Source: Amanita rubescens (taxonomy: Eukaryota > Basidiomycota > Agaricomycetes > Agaricales > Amanitaceae). Taken from it: a stretch of DNA of 64,000 nucleotides. A program made the position numbers and the translations under genes. A model generated the notes under the pieces. The model ran no database searches and was not told the DNA's origin. It saw only the letters and a program-made list of their open reading frames with translations. Location of the stretch: the NCBI GenBank assembly GCA_015039365.1, contig WION01000003.1, positions 744,001 through 808,000 on the forward strand, read 5' to 3'. The first letter of the stretch is position 1. The number at the start of each line of letters is the position of its first letter. Shown in pieces: positions 32,001 to 44,223 of this stretch.

Positions 32001-35000
32001 AATGGTTCATCGCGAGATGGAATCAAAGCGAAATCGGCCCCACTGAACAGATAGGGAGGTAGAGCCGTAAACTCTGGCTTGGAAAATACCCGGTCAGGAT
32101 GCATCTCCATCAAACGTGCTAGTTTTTCTGCCGCAAAACGTCCGTACAAATCGATGACAGGACCAACGGTGATGAGTTGAATGTTAGAACGTTTCTCAAG
32201 TCTTGAAGAAAGTAAGCGATGGCCCTGTCGTTTCAAAAAGAGAATACCTACAAGCCTGGCATCACATCGGCAATGAGATCAACTCCTTTCTGCTTCGACC
32301 AACGGCCGACGAAAACAAACAGGTCGGCATTAGGATCTTGTTTGATTCCGGCCCACTCCTGAGCTTGTCGCTTCAACTCTGGTCGAGCGGCTTCCGCAGC
32401 TTGGTCAATCTGGACGTCGCGAGCAGCTATTGGATTCTCGTCTAGCGCTGCAATGTCACTGGGATCTGGGTTAGGCAGTGAATCGACGTGCTTCAGAGTC
32501 CAGAGGGCAGGATACCGTGCCCAACTGCGTTTCCCGTATTTGTCAGATACGCCAGCAACCCCAATACTCTTCTGATGTGCGCTAATGAATGAGGCGCCCG
32601 CATGCAAAAGATTGAACGTATTTCCAAATTGGACGTATTTGGTGCATTGTTCTTTGCTAATGTTGAACGCCGAGCAAACCTCCTTCATTTCTTCTTTGGT
32701 ACGAAGTGGCCACAAGCCTTGAAACTCTGCATTATGTAATGAAAGGCAGACGGGCATCACTTTGGGAAGTAGGTATATGGGAGCAAGGGCGCCGTGATAA
32801 TCATTTATATGGTATATGTCGATGTCCGGGCAGCGACGCATGGTGACGGCAATTGCTTGGTTCCAAGCTGAATAGAAGATGGCGGAGCTCAGATCGTCCA
32901 TGCGGGCAGGATAAGGATCAGCTTTTGTCTGAGCACGGAAAACGGGGCTGTCAAGGATGACATAGGTTATGTTGTCCAGCACATGAGTCTCGATTTCAAT
33001 GAGGTAAGGTTCACCGAAAATGACGACCTCTATGGGATCTGCAGGTTCGCCTGCTGGGTAATCAAGGTCTTTAACCTTTGGAATAACCCATATAAGATCC
33101 ACATCCGTCATTGATTTACCCATCAAACTGGACATGACACCTAGACCTCCAATTTTAACCTTGAGCTTCCAATCGATGATTTCATACTCGAGGGTCGCAA
33201 TTAACACTTTGCGTCTCTTGTTTCTGTCCTCTGGCCATCCGATGATTTCAGCTTTATGCTTGTGACCGAACATTTTTTTCTCTGTCAACGGGACAATTTC
33301 CTTCAAATCGGTTGCGGACTTGTTCCCCAAAACACCAATTATTGGGAAGTAATTGTGAGAGGCTTTGGGTTTGATACCATATCGATTATGCTTAATGCCA
33401 TAAAAAGACCACATGAAGACGGCAGCAGCCAATGTTCCCGTGATAAGGGGAATGGAAGACAGCAGAGCAAACATAATTGCTCCCACAGAGGCCTGGCCGC
33501 GGGGTTGTACAGACCAGGTCATTTGAGCGTCATCGATGAACAAGGACCACGACAAATGAGGAGACGGAGGAGCCGAAAGATTGACGTAATTGGGAGCGAT
33601 TGAATTAGGAGGTAAGCGGTCAAGAACGCCATCGTTATCGTAGTCCCCGTAGAAATAGTCATCGTAACCCCAAACGTTGAGCTGAAGATAAGTCGGCCAA
33701 GACGCCATAATCTCCAATTCCCATTTGCCATCGCTGCCCTGTGTCATCAACGAGGGAAGCCCTTGATCAAAACCCCACTGGTTGTACGGGCCACGGACTA
33801 AAAGCTGAGGCACCCGTCGCTTTGGCCCCGAATATGCATAGTCAGCATGCACGACAGCGTCAGTGGATAAAGCGGCTTGGCTCCAATCTATCGCAAACGT
33901 CAGTTTTAAAGGTAAGAAAAATCGCCAGATGACTGACATTGTACCATAATGTGATTGCCCGTCCAAAACAAGTCGCTTCCTTGGAAGGTGCTCTGGTTTA
34001 TAAACGTTGTGTCTTCCCAGCCCTGCCAATCCGTCCAGTTTTTCCCGAAATTCCAAGAATATCGGAATTGATCTGCGCCCAAAGCTTTATGGGTGAAGGA
34101 ATATTGACCATCCGAAAAGGTAAATGCGCCGGAGGTGTCATAGTCATTGTCAGGGAAAACCATTACATTGTCCGAAGCTCCTTTTCTTAATAGTAGGTGG
34201 TCAACTGCCTGCACCAAGTTTGGATTTGGTGAGAAACGCCCAAAATGACAATCGAGCAAAAGCAGACCGCACCTGTGTAGTCTGATTACCAGAACTTTCT
34301 GAGGGTTGGTTGACAGTAATAGTAAGGATGCCGTCGGAGACATTTTGTAGTGTCGCTGACCAGGCCCAGGCAGAAATAGACACCCCTGTTATGAGGGAAG
34401 GTTTAGGGTTTTGAACAGCATTACAAGTGACATTAGTTATCGTAGGATTGCTCGTTTGGACAGAGGAGGACATATTGAATGATATACTTGAAGTAACGCC
34501 ATCACAATTCATAGGAGTGTTAAATTCAAGCGAGATATCCATAGTTGTTGCATTGGCGGCACCAGGCGTGGCCAGAAAACGATAATCGTGCCCAGGAACA
34601 AATCTAGTAATAGCAGGTCTAGGCGGAACCCATATGTTAGTGGGAACAAGGGCCTTGAATCCATAGGGGTCCATAGTGATATTAGGCAAACAGCCGTACC
34701 AGGGCGCCTGACTATTATTGTAATACGAGGAGCCGGAGTTTGTTAAGTTGTAGGTCTCATACGGATAAAAAAGGTTCTGCACTTGGGTGCCACCGGTGTA
34801 AGGTGAGGAAATCCACAATCGTCCCATGCAGTCGTGGGAATAAGACTGCGTAACATTTTCATTGGTGTAGAGAATCCAGATCTGGTCCTGATAGGTCCCG
34901 TTGAGCGTCTGCGAGCCCTGGATTCCTGCCCGTGACACCGACCATAGGCCCTTTTCGGTCGCGGTTCCATTAGAGCCAGGTAACTGAATCAAGTAGGTCC

Positions 35001-37078
35001 AATTGCCGCGCTGCACCAAGTCAAACCCGTCTTGTATTGCGCCATAGACTGACCGCAGATAATTGAATTGTGAAAACAAACGCCTGGGCTCCGCGGTAAC
35101 ATCGAAATGATCCAGGGCGTTCCAATCGTCATAGCAACCAATCAGCGACTTGCCCAGAGGGAAATTGAAATATTGCTGAGAACCAAGTTTATAGCATCCG
35201 TGTCTCTTCCAAGCGGTATTACTGGTCATTGCCTGTCGTCTAGTAACGTAGGAGTTCAGCGTAGTGGCGGCGAAAATATGAAGACTATTACCCATAGAGA
35301 TAATTTGAAGCACCGTTGTCGTACAAATAGAAATTTTGCTCCTCGCCGTAAAAAAGCTATTGCATTATGTAAACACGGGATGTAGAAGTAAATCAACTGC
35401 CCGTACCAATGCAATCCCTGGCATGACCAAACTTGAGATAAAGGCCGCCAAAACTCCCCGCTGGTCCCCATCCACAAGTGATGGCCAGCGAAACACGTCA
35501 AAGTTACTAGTACCATACATGTGTCTTGGATCAACCTCCCCGGTAGATGGATTGAGGAAATCGTTAGTAACAAACATTTCGTTCCAAGCCGTGATGAAGT
35601 TGACATCGACATCGTACGCAACTTGTAGATTTCCATCCATGCCAAGAAATCGAGTTAGGCCACGATAAACGGAATAGTGGAATGCGGCAGCATCTAAACC
35701 ATTCATAGGAAGATCGCGGAGGAAGTATTGATTTGCACTTTCAGAGAGATTTGCTGCAGCCATAAAACCAGGAGGTAACTGATTTGGGGTCCGACCGCGT
35801 CCTCTGTAGGATCGATGGGTCAGTCGACATAGCATGGACGGACTTGGGTCTTACATGTACAAAGACCCAAAGGCATTTCCACCCGTAATTTCTCCTGTAA
35901 TCAAGAAGTTTGTCTTGCCCAGGTTTGCAGCGCATTGTCGAGTACTTGAGGTCCAGACGGCATGTGCTTCCAAACTTAGCTGGGTTGCCTTATCGATTCG
36001 GATCCCGTCGAAATCGAGGGCCTGGATGGCCAGGCATGGGAAAGACTTGATTTTATTCATCACTGCAGTATTCCACTCCCTGAGACGGTCTTGCACTGAC
36101 GCGAACTTGGACAGCTGACGTTGCCAGTCCGCATGAACACCAAAAGCTTCCATGTCACCATACTGGTCGAATTCGGACATCATACAACCATCCGATTCTG
36201 CAATGCCCGTCACCTGGGAGCCGTCGTCGCCCCAGAAGGTAGGGAGGACACACGAAGCGTTGTGTTCATTATCAATCTAAATATAAACGAACGGTCAAAT
36301 AACGCCGATCATGTGAATTATCGTCATACCTGGAAATCAGCATACTCGGTAAAATTCCACGGTATATAATTTGGAAGTTTCCAAAGTGCCTGGTATTCGT
36401 TAAGACTGAATGGAGCACTCCTGTTCAGATATCTTGACAGGTGATGAATAAGCGAATCGTAGGACGACACAGAAGCACTCACCCTTCCCAACCTATAAGG
36501 TCGGACATCGTTCCAACAGTGAAATCTAACATGATGTACATCCCCCGCGAATGTATCTCATCGATGGCATGAACCCAATCTTGGATCGTACCCCAGTGAG
36601 GATCCAAGACACTGAAATCGAGCGGAGAATAGCCTGGGCGAGTGATAGGAACGACAAATGAACAGGCGATGGACAGAAACTAACCGTCGGCCTCCCATAT
36701 CATGTTCAAAAATGGCGTTCCAGAAATGTAAATCAACTTGATGCCCATGCCCTGCAAATAATCGAGTCGAGCTACCATACCGTCGAGGTCACCGCCATAA
36801 CGAAGTTGGGTTTCTCGATAGTCGGATTCAAATTGCGTCCCAAAGAAGTCGTTATTTGTTGGATCGCCGTCTGCAAACTTGTCTAAGAGAATGGTATACG
36901 CGGGTAAGGATCTCCAGTTCACAGGCGAGGGCGTGTAAGTCGTATTAGCGCGAGTAGTATTATACTTTAGAGGAGAAGTGGTATTCTGGGCAACATTGAG
37001 GTTCCAATTAACGAGATCTTCGCGGTAAGGTGAGGCAAAGGCGAGCGGAAAAAGGAGGGAAAAGAGAAGGAGACGCAT
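29056..37078 (-). CDS. AGS1: Cell-wall alpha-1,3-glucan synthase
   Basis: Ags1/Mok1 is a very large plasma-membrane enzyme that makes and exports cell-wall alpha-1,3-glucan. The start at 37078 gives a signal peptide, '[15 protein letters not shown]'. Part one is an extracellular GH13 amylase-like domain: '[20 protein letters not shown]', '[14 protein letters not shown]', the nucleophile Asp in '[11 protein letters not shown]', the acid Glu in 'LITGEITGG', and '[16 protein letters not shown]'. After a Trp/Asn-rich region and a membrane helix (about 33.4-33.5 kb) comes the cytosolic GT5 glycogen-synthase-like domain: '[16 protein letters not shown]' (sugar-nucleotide lysine), '[20 protein letters not shown]', 'HNAEFQGLW', '[20 protein letters not shown]' and '[20 protein letters not shown]'. 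A Ser-rich linker leads to a C-terminal array of about twelve membrane helices ending '[12 protein letters not shown]' (stop 29056-29058). Roughly 25 short introns; expected product near 2,300 residues, the usual size. No frame break noticed. Confidence 0.93.
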
Positions 37079-37208
37079 GGGCGTCCTCAGTCCTGTGGAA
37101 GGGAAAAAGAGAGAAAAGATGAGGGTCCTTGTGCCTGAAAGCGGTGAAGATGAGTACTCTGCGGAGTTTGTTGCGATTGTGGTTAGTGCTGGCGTTGTTT
37201 GTACACCG

Positions 37209-37276
37209 TTATTTGTACCAGACGATGCAGCCAAGCACAACATTATTTGTTCCAGACGGCGCAGCCAAACACGTAT
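37209..37276 (+). repeat. 34-bp tandem duplication in the AGS1/STE11 intergenic region
   Basis: Two adjacent copies, 37209-37242 and 37243-37276, start 'ttatttgt' and continue with 'ccagacg.(t/c)gcagccaa.cac' and differ at a few positions. They lie just upstream of the proposed STE11 start and about 130-200 bp from the AGS1 start, so they could be promoter or 5' UTR sequence. Confidence 0.7.
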
Positions 37277-37278
37277 TC

Positions 37279-40200
37279 ATGTCCCAGCCATCGTCTCCGG
37301 CCTCCCCCAATGCCCAGTCCCGCTCGTTCATCAACATGGTCTCCTCCTCCTCGCCCCGCTCATATCTCGACCATCCTCAAGGCGTACCATTTACCGAGTT
37401 CGTTAGATCCTGGTCCGACTCCCATGTCGCTCGTTGGCTTGCCGACATAAAGTGTGCTGCCTACTCTTCCACCTTCAAGGCCCACGATATCAGGGGTGAT
37501 ATTATTCTGGATCTCGACCAAGCCAGTCTCGTTGAATTGGGCGTTTCAGCGATAGGCGACAGGCTGAGAATTCTGAATGCGATAAAGTCCCTACGCCAAC
37601 GCGCGCAAGGGAGATCCACGCCGACTCTCTCCTTGTCGTGGCCTCCCAAGCAGGGGGACGTTGCCTCGCAAAACCCGCAAGATCGGACAGAGACGTCGCC
37701 TTCAAAGCGCCGATTGGATGTTACACGACCCGCGCCCCTTCAGCTTCAACCCAGCTCTCGAGGCAGCCTTCCAGATATCATCCGCGACCAGCAGCCCGAA
37801 TCTGCAAGAACAACTTCTCAAACCATTAGACCCTTACCTCAACCAGGGGTTAGCACTTTGCAGTCGTCCATCCCGCCCGTTGTGTTCTCGTCGTCGACGC
37901 CCATAAGCGCCCATTCAACCCGCTCAAATTTACCTCCTCCCCCTCCTCCTCCCCGCGGTGTACCCCCTCCCCCGCCTTCAGGTACCCGCACTCCTCGCAA
38001 CACTAACGACAGACGCACTCCAACGCCATCTGATTCCGCGTCACCTCACGCCGCTTATCCCTCTGCCTCGCATCATCCACTTAGCTACCAATCTTCTCAA
38101 GAGTTTCGTACTACCAATAAATCTCCTCTCTCCTTCCGAAATTACGTCAACCCTAGTAGTCACTCGGCGCATGGTAGAAATGGCTCTCTTCAGGTCCCTG
38201 CACAGGCTCCCCAAAATGCCTCTAGTAAACTTCCTCCACGGCCGTCAACGACCCCGACAAGCATTCACCCTTATGCCAACGCTCAACCCTCCCTCCAGAT
38301 ACCCTCAGGTCCGCAAGGCTTATCACCAGTTACAGAAACATTCGCGACTCCTCACAGTTCTACTTCTAGTTCGCCATCTCCTCCATCACAACCATACACT
38401 AATTCACGGGTTGGTCATAGTCCATCCCATCATAACGCTCCATCTTTGGGCGATTTGCGCTGGAAGTTAGTCAAATTCATTCTTCCAGATGAAGAAAGCT
38501 CCTTCACAATCGATGTCACATCTTGCGCTAATGGCATTGAGGTTCTCGAAAAGGTGTTGAGGAAGTTTGGCAAGGGCTCCCGCAATCCGGATGGTCAAAT
38601 GCAAAGTGAAGGCGGTCTTACGATTGACGGTTGGGGAGTATATCTTGAAACAGGTGACGATCTACCCGGTATGCACACATCCACTCTCTCAAAGGAAAAT
38701 CTATTAACAAGACTCAGGTGAACCCCTAACCGAAGCTGAACTAATGTCCATTTGCCATGCGCCCCCGGATCACCCAAGTCGAGAGCCAGGCCTATTTCTC
38801 CGTCGCACGGCCAAGGTGCGACGTCAAGAAGACCTCAATGGTTCCTCGTCGCCAAGTCAGGGCAAGTTTTCAAACATCACAGCTTCGACGCTTCCCACAA
38901 GCAAGAGCACGAAGCGTGCAAGTACTATTAGCGTGCTTAGCGGTTTGGGCGTGCGAGACCTAGAGCGCGCCCTTGAACCGCCATCGCCTACATCTGGAGC
39001 CGGTCCCGATGGAAGATCAAGTCCTGCTACCTTTACAGCAAGCGCTCGCCGACCATCTAAGCTTCGCAATTTCTTCGGTCAACGCCCGCCAAGCGAACTT
39101 ATCACGACTCACCTCTCGGAATACTTCCCGTTTACAGAGAAGAAAGTGTTGCAGCGTACAGCTAGAAACAGCGTAATGTTTAGATCTGGCACGCGTCGTG
39201 ATAGTTCCTCTTCTTTCATCCCGCCCCTGCCCTCCAGATTCAGCAGTAGCACACAAGGATCGAACGTCACAACAGTACATTCGCGAAGGACATCTATTGC
39301 ATCTATTGCGCCTCAACTACCTGATAATTCATCTACTTCTACATCTGATCAAGAACCGAAGAGCAAAATCAAGGTGGAAGAGATACCACGAATGTCGCTT
39401 TCCACCGACGATGGTCATTCCGTCCTGCTGGAAAATAATGAACCTTTGGAAAAGACGTCATTACAGCCTCAACTGCTTCCGCCCATCCCTTTTCCGAGTG
39501 AATCTCTCGCGGATTCCTTGCAAAACTTTACATCGAGGTCTAGTTTACGTTCTTCATCCCCAGCTTCCCGATCATTGTCAAATGCTTCCCACCGTATGAG
39601 TTACATGACTGAGTTGCGTAGCAAACGAGATAGATCAGACACGGCCAGCATGGTCACTGTCGACGAAATCACGGCCGAAGTCGAAAGCCGCCGTGCAACT
39701 AGCAACGTCAGTGTGAGGACTGGTGAGCAAAATTCAGATATTGAGGATGGCTGGACGAGGGTAGGTACGGATGATGGGCACGATAGCGGCGAAGACGCCA
39801 ACGACGAGTTCGACGATGAAGAGGAAGAGGGTACCACTTTACGCGGCGGCGACGACGTTCCAGTGGATGCCGCCGTGACATCAAAAGGCAAGTATTATGA
39901 TGAATTACACTCTTATTTGCGTGTAACGTTTCCACTATAGCAAATAAATGGATCAAAGGGGCCCTTATAGGCGCTGGGTCGTTTGGAAAGGTCTATCTGG
40001 GGATGGATGCTGCCACAGGGTTCTTGATGGCTGTCAAGCAGGTCGAATTGCCTACTGGATCCGGACCGAATGAAGAGCGAAAAAAGAGCATGCTCAGTGC
40101 ACTTGAGCGAGAGATCGAACTTCTCAAGAATCTACAGCATGAAAATATTGTCCAATATCTATGTACGTGAATCGTCTTCTTCGCGTATTGAAGTTCTGAT

Positions 40201-40946
40201 GCACAGCGTGCAGATTCGTCCATCGAGGATGATCACCTCAACATCTTTTTAGAATACGTCCCAGGCGGTTCAGTCTCCGCGTTGCTGCGCAACTATGGTG
40301 CTTTCGAAGAACCTCTAGTGAAGAATTTCGTGCGGCAGATTTTGGAAGGTCTCAACTATCTTCATGAACGTGATATCATCCATCGCGACATTAAAGGCGC
40401 CAATGTTCTTGTTGATAATAAGGGTGGCATCAAAATCTCCGATTTTGGCATCTCTAAGAGGGTCAACGCAAGTGAGCTTATGTCATTTGAACGCACAGAC
40501 CAATCCTACTGATCATGACACTAGATCCACTCGGAGTAAACAAGATACATCGCCACTCTTTACAGGGATCCGTGTTCTGGATGGCACCGGAAGTTGTCAA
40601 GCAAATTGGGCACACCAAAAAAGCCGATATTTGGAGTGTGGGTTGTCTAGTGGTTGAAATGCTAACGGGTGAACACCCTTGGGCACAACTAACCCAAATG
40701 CAAGCAATCTTCAAGGCAAGTGACGAAATATTGCACATCTTATTTTATACTCATTCTCTACGTCGATAGATCGGTTCCTCAGAAAAGCCCGCTATTCCTT
40801 CGGATATCTCCGCTGAAGCACAACACTTCCTAAAACGTACATTTGAGCTAGACTTTGAAGCAAGACCTTCCGCATTGGAGCTCCTGCGTCATTCTTGGAT
40901 TGCTGTAAAGCAACCAGCGAAACCAGGTATTGCGAAAGACAGTTGA
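37279..40946 (+). CDS. STE11: MAPKKK of the STE11/Byr2 type
   Basis: Kinase that activates a MAPKK in the pheromone/filamentation cascade. From the ATG at 37279 ('[20 protein letters not shown]'): a SAM domain ('[20 protein letters not shown]', '[20 protein letters not shown]'), a long Ser/Pro-rich linker with polyproline, a Ras-binding-like domain ('[20 protein letters not shown]'), a second disordered linker, then the kinase domain: '[17 protein letters not shown]', 'MAVKQVEL', '[20 protein letters not shown]', 'DFGISKR', '[11 protein letters not shown]' and '[20 protein letters not shown]'. Stop at 40944-40946. Breaks of one base occur near 38706-38718, after which the frame continues '[14 protein letters not shown]', and at the A4 run 39883-39886 just before the kinase domain. 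The intron 40716-40769 has a GC donor. It is divergent from AGS1 across about 200 bp. Confidence 0.9.
40716..40769 (+). other. GC-AG intron in the STE11-like kinase gene
   Basis: The exon ends ...TTCAAG, then gcaagt...gatag, then ATCGGTTCC. The splice joins 'MQAIFK' to '[10 protein letters not shown]' in kinase subdomain X-XI in the correct frame; no GT donor nearby does so. Confidence 0.8.
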
Positions 40947-41131
40947 AACGTCTTTCAGGCTCCTATTAATACCTCCACTGTATTTTCTTCATGGGTATTA
41001 TGTGCTACTATTTATTTGATTCTGCAGACGACTTCATCTAATATGTATGATATATACCCCATGTTCCGTACGTATACTTTTATATATCTTAAGGTAGAAA
41101 CGATAGTTGGCCTTTGCTATAATAGAATTAT

Positions 41132-43516
41132 TCAATCTGTATCCATGCCGCGCTTTCGCTTCACTCCCGGCTTCGCGCCAGGTCCCCAATTCCGGGGATT
41201 TTCTTGATACCTTACAAGTTTGACTTTGCCAGAGGCAGTGAGAGAGTTGGGGTGCCTTGTGAAATTGGCAATTGTCCTGCGTGATCGCTTATAATCAGAA
41301 CTACCAAAGGTAAATTCAGCACGTTTACCTCGGCTCAATCTCGAGCAGTCGTCGCGAAGGCGAGGTCTCAGACAACGCCTCCATCTTCACGGGGTTCAGA
41401 TTAACCCAAGATCTGAAGATATCATGCACTTCGCGATGTGACGCGGTTGTTTTAAGAGAACCTGCACACGCATGTGAACGCGAGATCTTACAACCGGCAT
41501 TGAGAAGGGCCGAACTGTCCATTGATTAGTTTCGAGTGGGTCTGCCGTAGATTTTACTCACGCAATATCATCCAGTGAAGGTGTCCGACAATGGAAGAGA
41601 CTCGCCACTCTCGAAGTGGTGAAGTAAAACGGGTTTGGCAGTTCCTTGGACTACCTTTAGGTCAAGCAGTATACGTGACCAAGCTATTCCTTACCTCCTT
41701 CGCAACTGTGAGCATGCCCTTCATTCGGACAGCAGTACCGTAATTATTTTGATGGGCTTCCAAGTGCTCAAGAACTTTTTCGATGAAACTCGCGTCATGA
41801 ATGGGTGCTGACCACATCGGTCCAGCAAGCTGGTCCTGGTAAAGAAGCGAGAATACCAAGACTATCTACACTCACATGCATGGTAGATTCACATTCAGGG
41901 CATTTTTCGGGGACAGTTGGACCAGCTTGGATCTTGTAATGATGATTGACGTTGCCAGATGCTTCATGCACCTTCTCTACCACCCTTCCAAGTGGTTGTT
42001 CATGATAAGACTGACAAGAGGAACAGATATAATAAATGGAGGCTTTACTAGAGGGGTATTAAATCTTTAATATCCAAAGCCTTAAAGTGGCGTACGTCAA
42101 TGCTTTCTTGACTTCGATTGCAGAAGACTGGACGCGAACGAATATTCTCACGTAAAAGTCGATGGAGAGAGAAAGTAAGGGCTCGATGTAGCGGCCATAT
42201 CGTGATGCTACTGAGGAGATGGCCTGTAAAACGAGCCGAAGCGCCTTCTCAATTGTCAATCGTGTATATAGCTTTTCATAACGAGTGGGGGCTCACGGCT
42301 TCATGACAGTACTCTGCTTTGACGGATACTCCTCCGTAGTTGCGGAAGCTGGATCGTAGCTCAAACACTTCCCCAGACGAGCACAACGTTGCATCCATAC
42401 CATTTCTCGGGAGAATTAGTTGTTGCAAGCACGGCCAAGTCAGTACAAGTAACGCATAGAAGACCTGTTTAAGGTTCGTTAGATGCGAAAGATATTAAGA
42501 ATCTACCATACCCCCATCACTGATACTCTGAATCGCGGCATCAAGAAAAGGTGCCGCGGTTCCATATGGGTCAAGATCCACAACGTCTACGCGACGTTTC
42601 TCTTCTCGGTGAGAGTACATCAAAGTACTTTTTAATTATGTTAGTAATCGTTGTTGTAGCAGGGTAAGATAGCTACCAACCAAGCATCGCCCTCGTGAAC
42701 ATGAACCTTCCCCAGTGACTCCCCACCGTTACTTGAAAAACCGTCTTCTGTGAGGAGGTCCAAGTTGTTCAATTCAACGTTGCGCTTGATAGCAGCCACG
42801 GCGGATGGAGAAAGGTCATTTGCAATGACGTATCTAAAACGACAGTAAATATGTCAAAGAATGACCATTTCCTTGAAAACGAACTTCACCAAAGGAATTT
42901 CCTTGGCATAGCGAATGGAGCGTAGGCCTGTAGCAGAGAAAGCCTCGAGAATAACAGACTTGCATGGCCGATACGACTGCTATGACCACAAACAAATGAG
43001 GCAATAATGCTTGGACTAGTATAAACGAAAATATACCTCAGTTGCTAATTCAGCAGAATCGACGTGAGACTCGGGGACATCTCCGGTCGATACGACTGAT
43101 GGACCAGCAGTTCCATGGGGATCCGTAGGCTGCCCGTTATCCGCTAACAACTATTTCAGCTTTACGGGGGAGAGCAAGAACGGGAACTTACATTTGAGGC
43201 GTTTCCTCGAGTGAGTTTTCTTCTCTTTCGATCGCAACCAATTTGCCTCTTTGACCCTGTTTCTCTCCTCGCTCCATACTCTAATAGCTGCAACGCTGAG
43301 ATCCCTGTTGAACTCCTGCACGGGATTCAAAAATGTTTCTCTCGGATCAAGTAGAATTTTCGTTGTGTTTTCGACGTGAAGTGAAAGACCATCAGGAATG
43401 ATTGTATCAGTGGATTCTGTAGCCATCCCTGCCTTGAAGAGTAGATGAAGAGTTGTTGAAAAGCACGGAGGTGGTGGCCTGCAGAAATGTCGTAGTCGGA
43501 AGACGCAAAGCCCCAT
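41132..43516 (-). CDS. TRM1: tRNA (guanine26-N2)-dimethyltransferase TRM1
   Basis: Trm1 dimethylates G26 of cytosolic and mitochondrial tRNAs. The family core is '[20 protein letters not shown]', a basic loop '[12 protein letters not shown]', '[20 protein letters not shown]' with 'SISDGG' (SAM-site region) and the zinc-like '[17 protein letters not shown]', then '[20 protein letters not shown]', 'GMLTVAKEE' and the basic C-terminus '[18 protein letters not shown]' (stop 41132). The first ATG (43516) gives '[17 protein letters not shown]', Arg-rich and acid-free, followed by a hydrophobic/Ser stretch. A second in-frame ATG at 43426 gives '[20 protein letters not shown]'. This matches the known two-start arrangement that sends yeast Trm1 to mitochondria or nucleus. 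Many introns of about 50 nt; not every junction was traced. Confidence 0.87.
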
Positions 43517-43675
43517 AAACTTAACGGCATCAAAGCGTGCCTCTCGTACATTTAGTAATTGACCCTGGAGACTAGATATCTAAATACTGAAGAACGATAA
43601 AGATATTAACATTCCCTCAAGGAAGGGGGTACTCGGTCGTCTACCAAAAGTATTACTGATATGAGTCATCCAAAT

Positions 43676-44100
43676 CTAAGCGACTGTTTCTCCAGATACA
43701 ACCTAACTCTGGTTAAACAAAAGTCGAATCGTACAGGTTGAAATTTACCTTCTTGCCCGTCTTCTTGATCTTTTCCAAGACATCTTCGTAGGGCATCGTA
43801 CCTGTGACGGTTACCTTCTGCTCTTCGAGCGAAACGTCAAACTCGGTTACACCTGTAGACGTATCAGATAAACTGTTAATGGTAAGCCGCAAACGCCCTG
43901 ACCGCCTTCGGTCTTTGCTTTCTCGAGGACACGGGTGACGGCGCCGGAGCAGCCCGAGCACGTCATCTGTTAAAATGAGAGATCGTCGGTGAGATATTCG
44001 AACATTTCTTACAGTAACGTCGAATTTGTAAGTATGGACGGTCTTATTCAATTAGTGAGGTGTGAAGCTCATCTGAAGGAGGATGAATACTGACAGACAT
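43676..44100 (-). CDS. ATX1: Copper metallochaperone ATX1
   Basis: Atx1 carries Cu(I) in the cytosol to the Ccc2-type Golgi copper ATPase. The start at 44100 gives a first exon of only six bases (Met-Ser). Spliced exons then read 'TVHTYKFDVT', 'MTCSGCSGAVTRVLEKAKTE' with the metal-binding MxCxxC, 'GVTEFDVSLEEQKVTVTGTM', 'PYEDVLEKIKKTGKK' and, after a last intron, 'VVSGETVA' with the stop at 43676-43678: 73 residues, the normal size. Reading through the last intron would instead end at 43713, and reading through the intron before the CxxC would lose the metal site, so the unspliced open frame is misleading. Confidence 0.93.
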
Positions 44101-44152
44101 GTTAGTGGTAGAGGATTGCGAATGCTAGGGGCTGTGCGATTGCGATATTGAC

Positions 44153-44161
44153 TATATATAC
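44153..44161 (-). promoter_or_regulatory. TATA-like element of ATX1
   Basis: Minus-strand TATATATAG about 55 bp upstream of the ATX1 ATG, with a pyrimidine-mixed stretch between it and the start codon. A good positional fit for a TATA box. Confidence 0.45.
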
Positions 44162-44223
44162 GGGGCTGTCTGACTGATGCAAGATTAGATGGGTATATAG
44201 TATATCGGATATGGTGGGCGTCG

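Noticed and set aside
37129..37278. STE11 start upstream of 37279
   Set aside because: The first codon would be TTG, the reading passes through the tandem repeat, and the sequence is hydrophobic and unlike the family N-terminus; kept only as an alternative.
43713..43750. ATX1 ending 'NFNLYDSTFV'
   Set aside because: Unspliced intron; the spliced form ends 'VVSGETVA', as in other Atx1 proteins.
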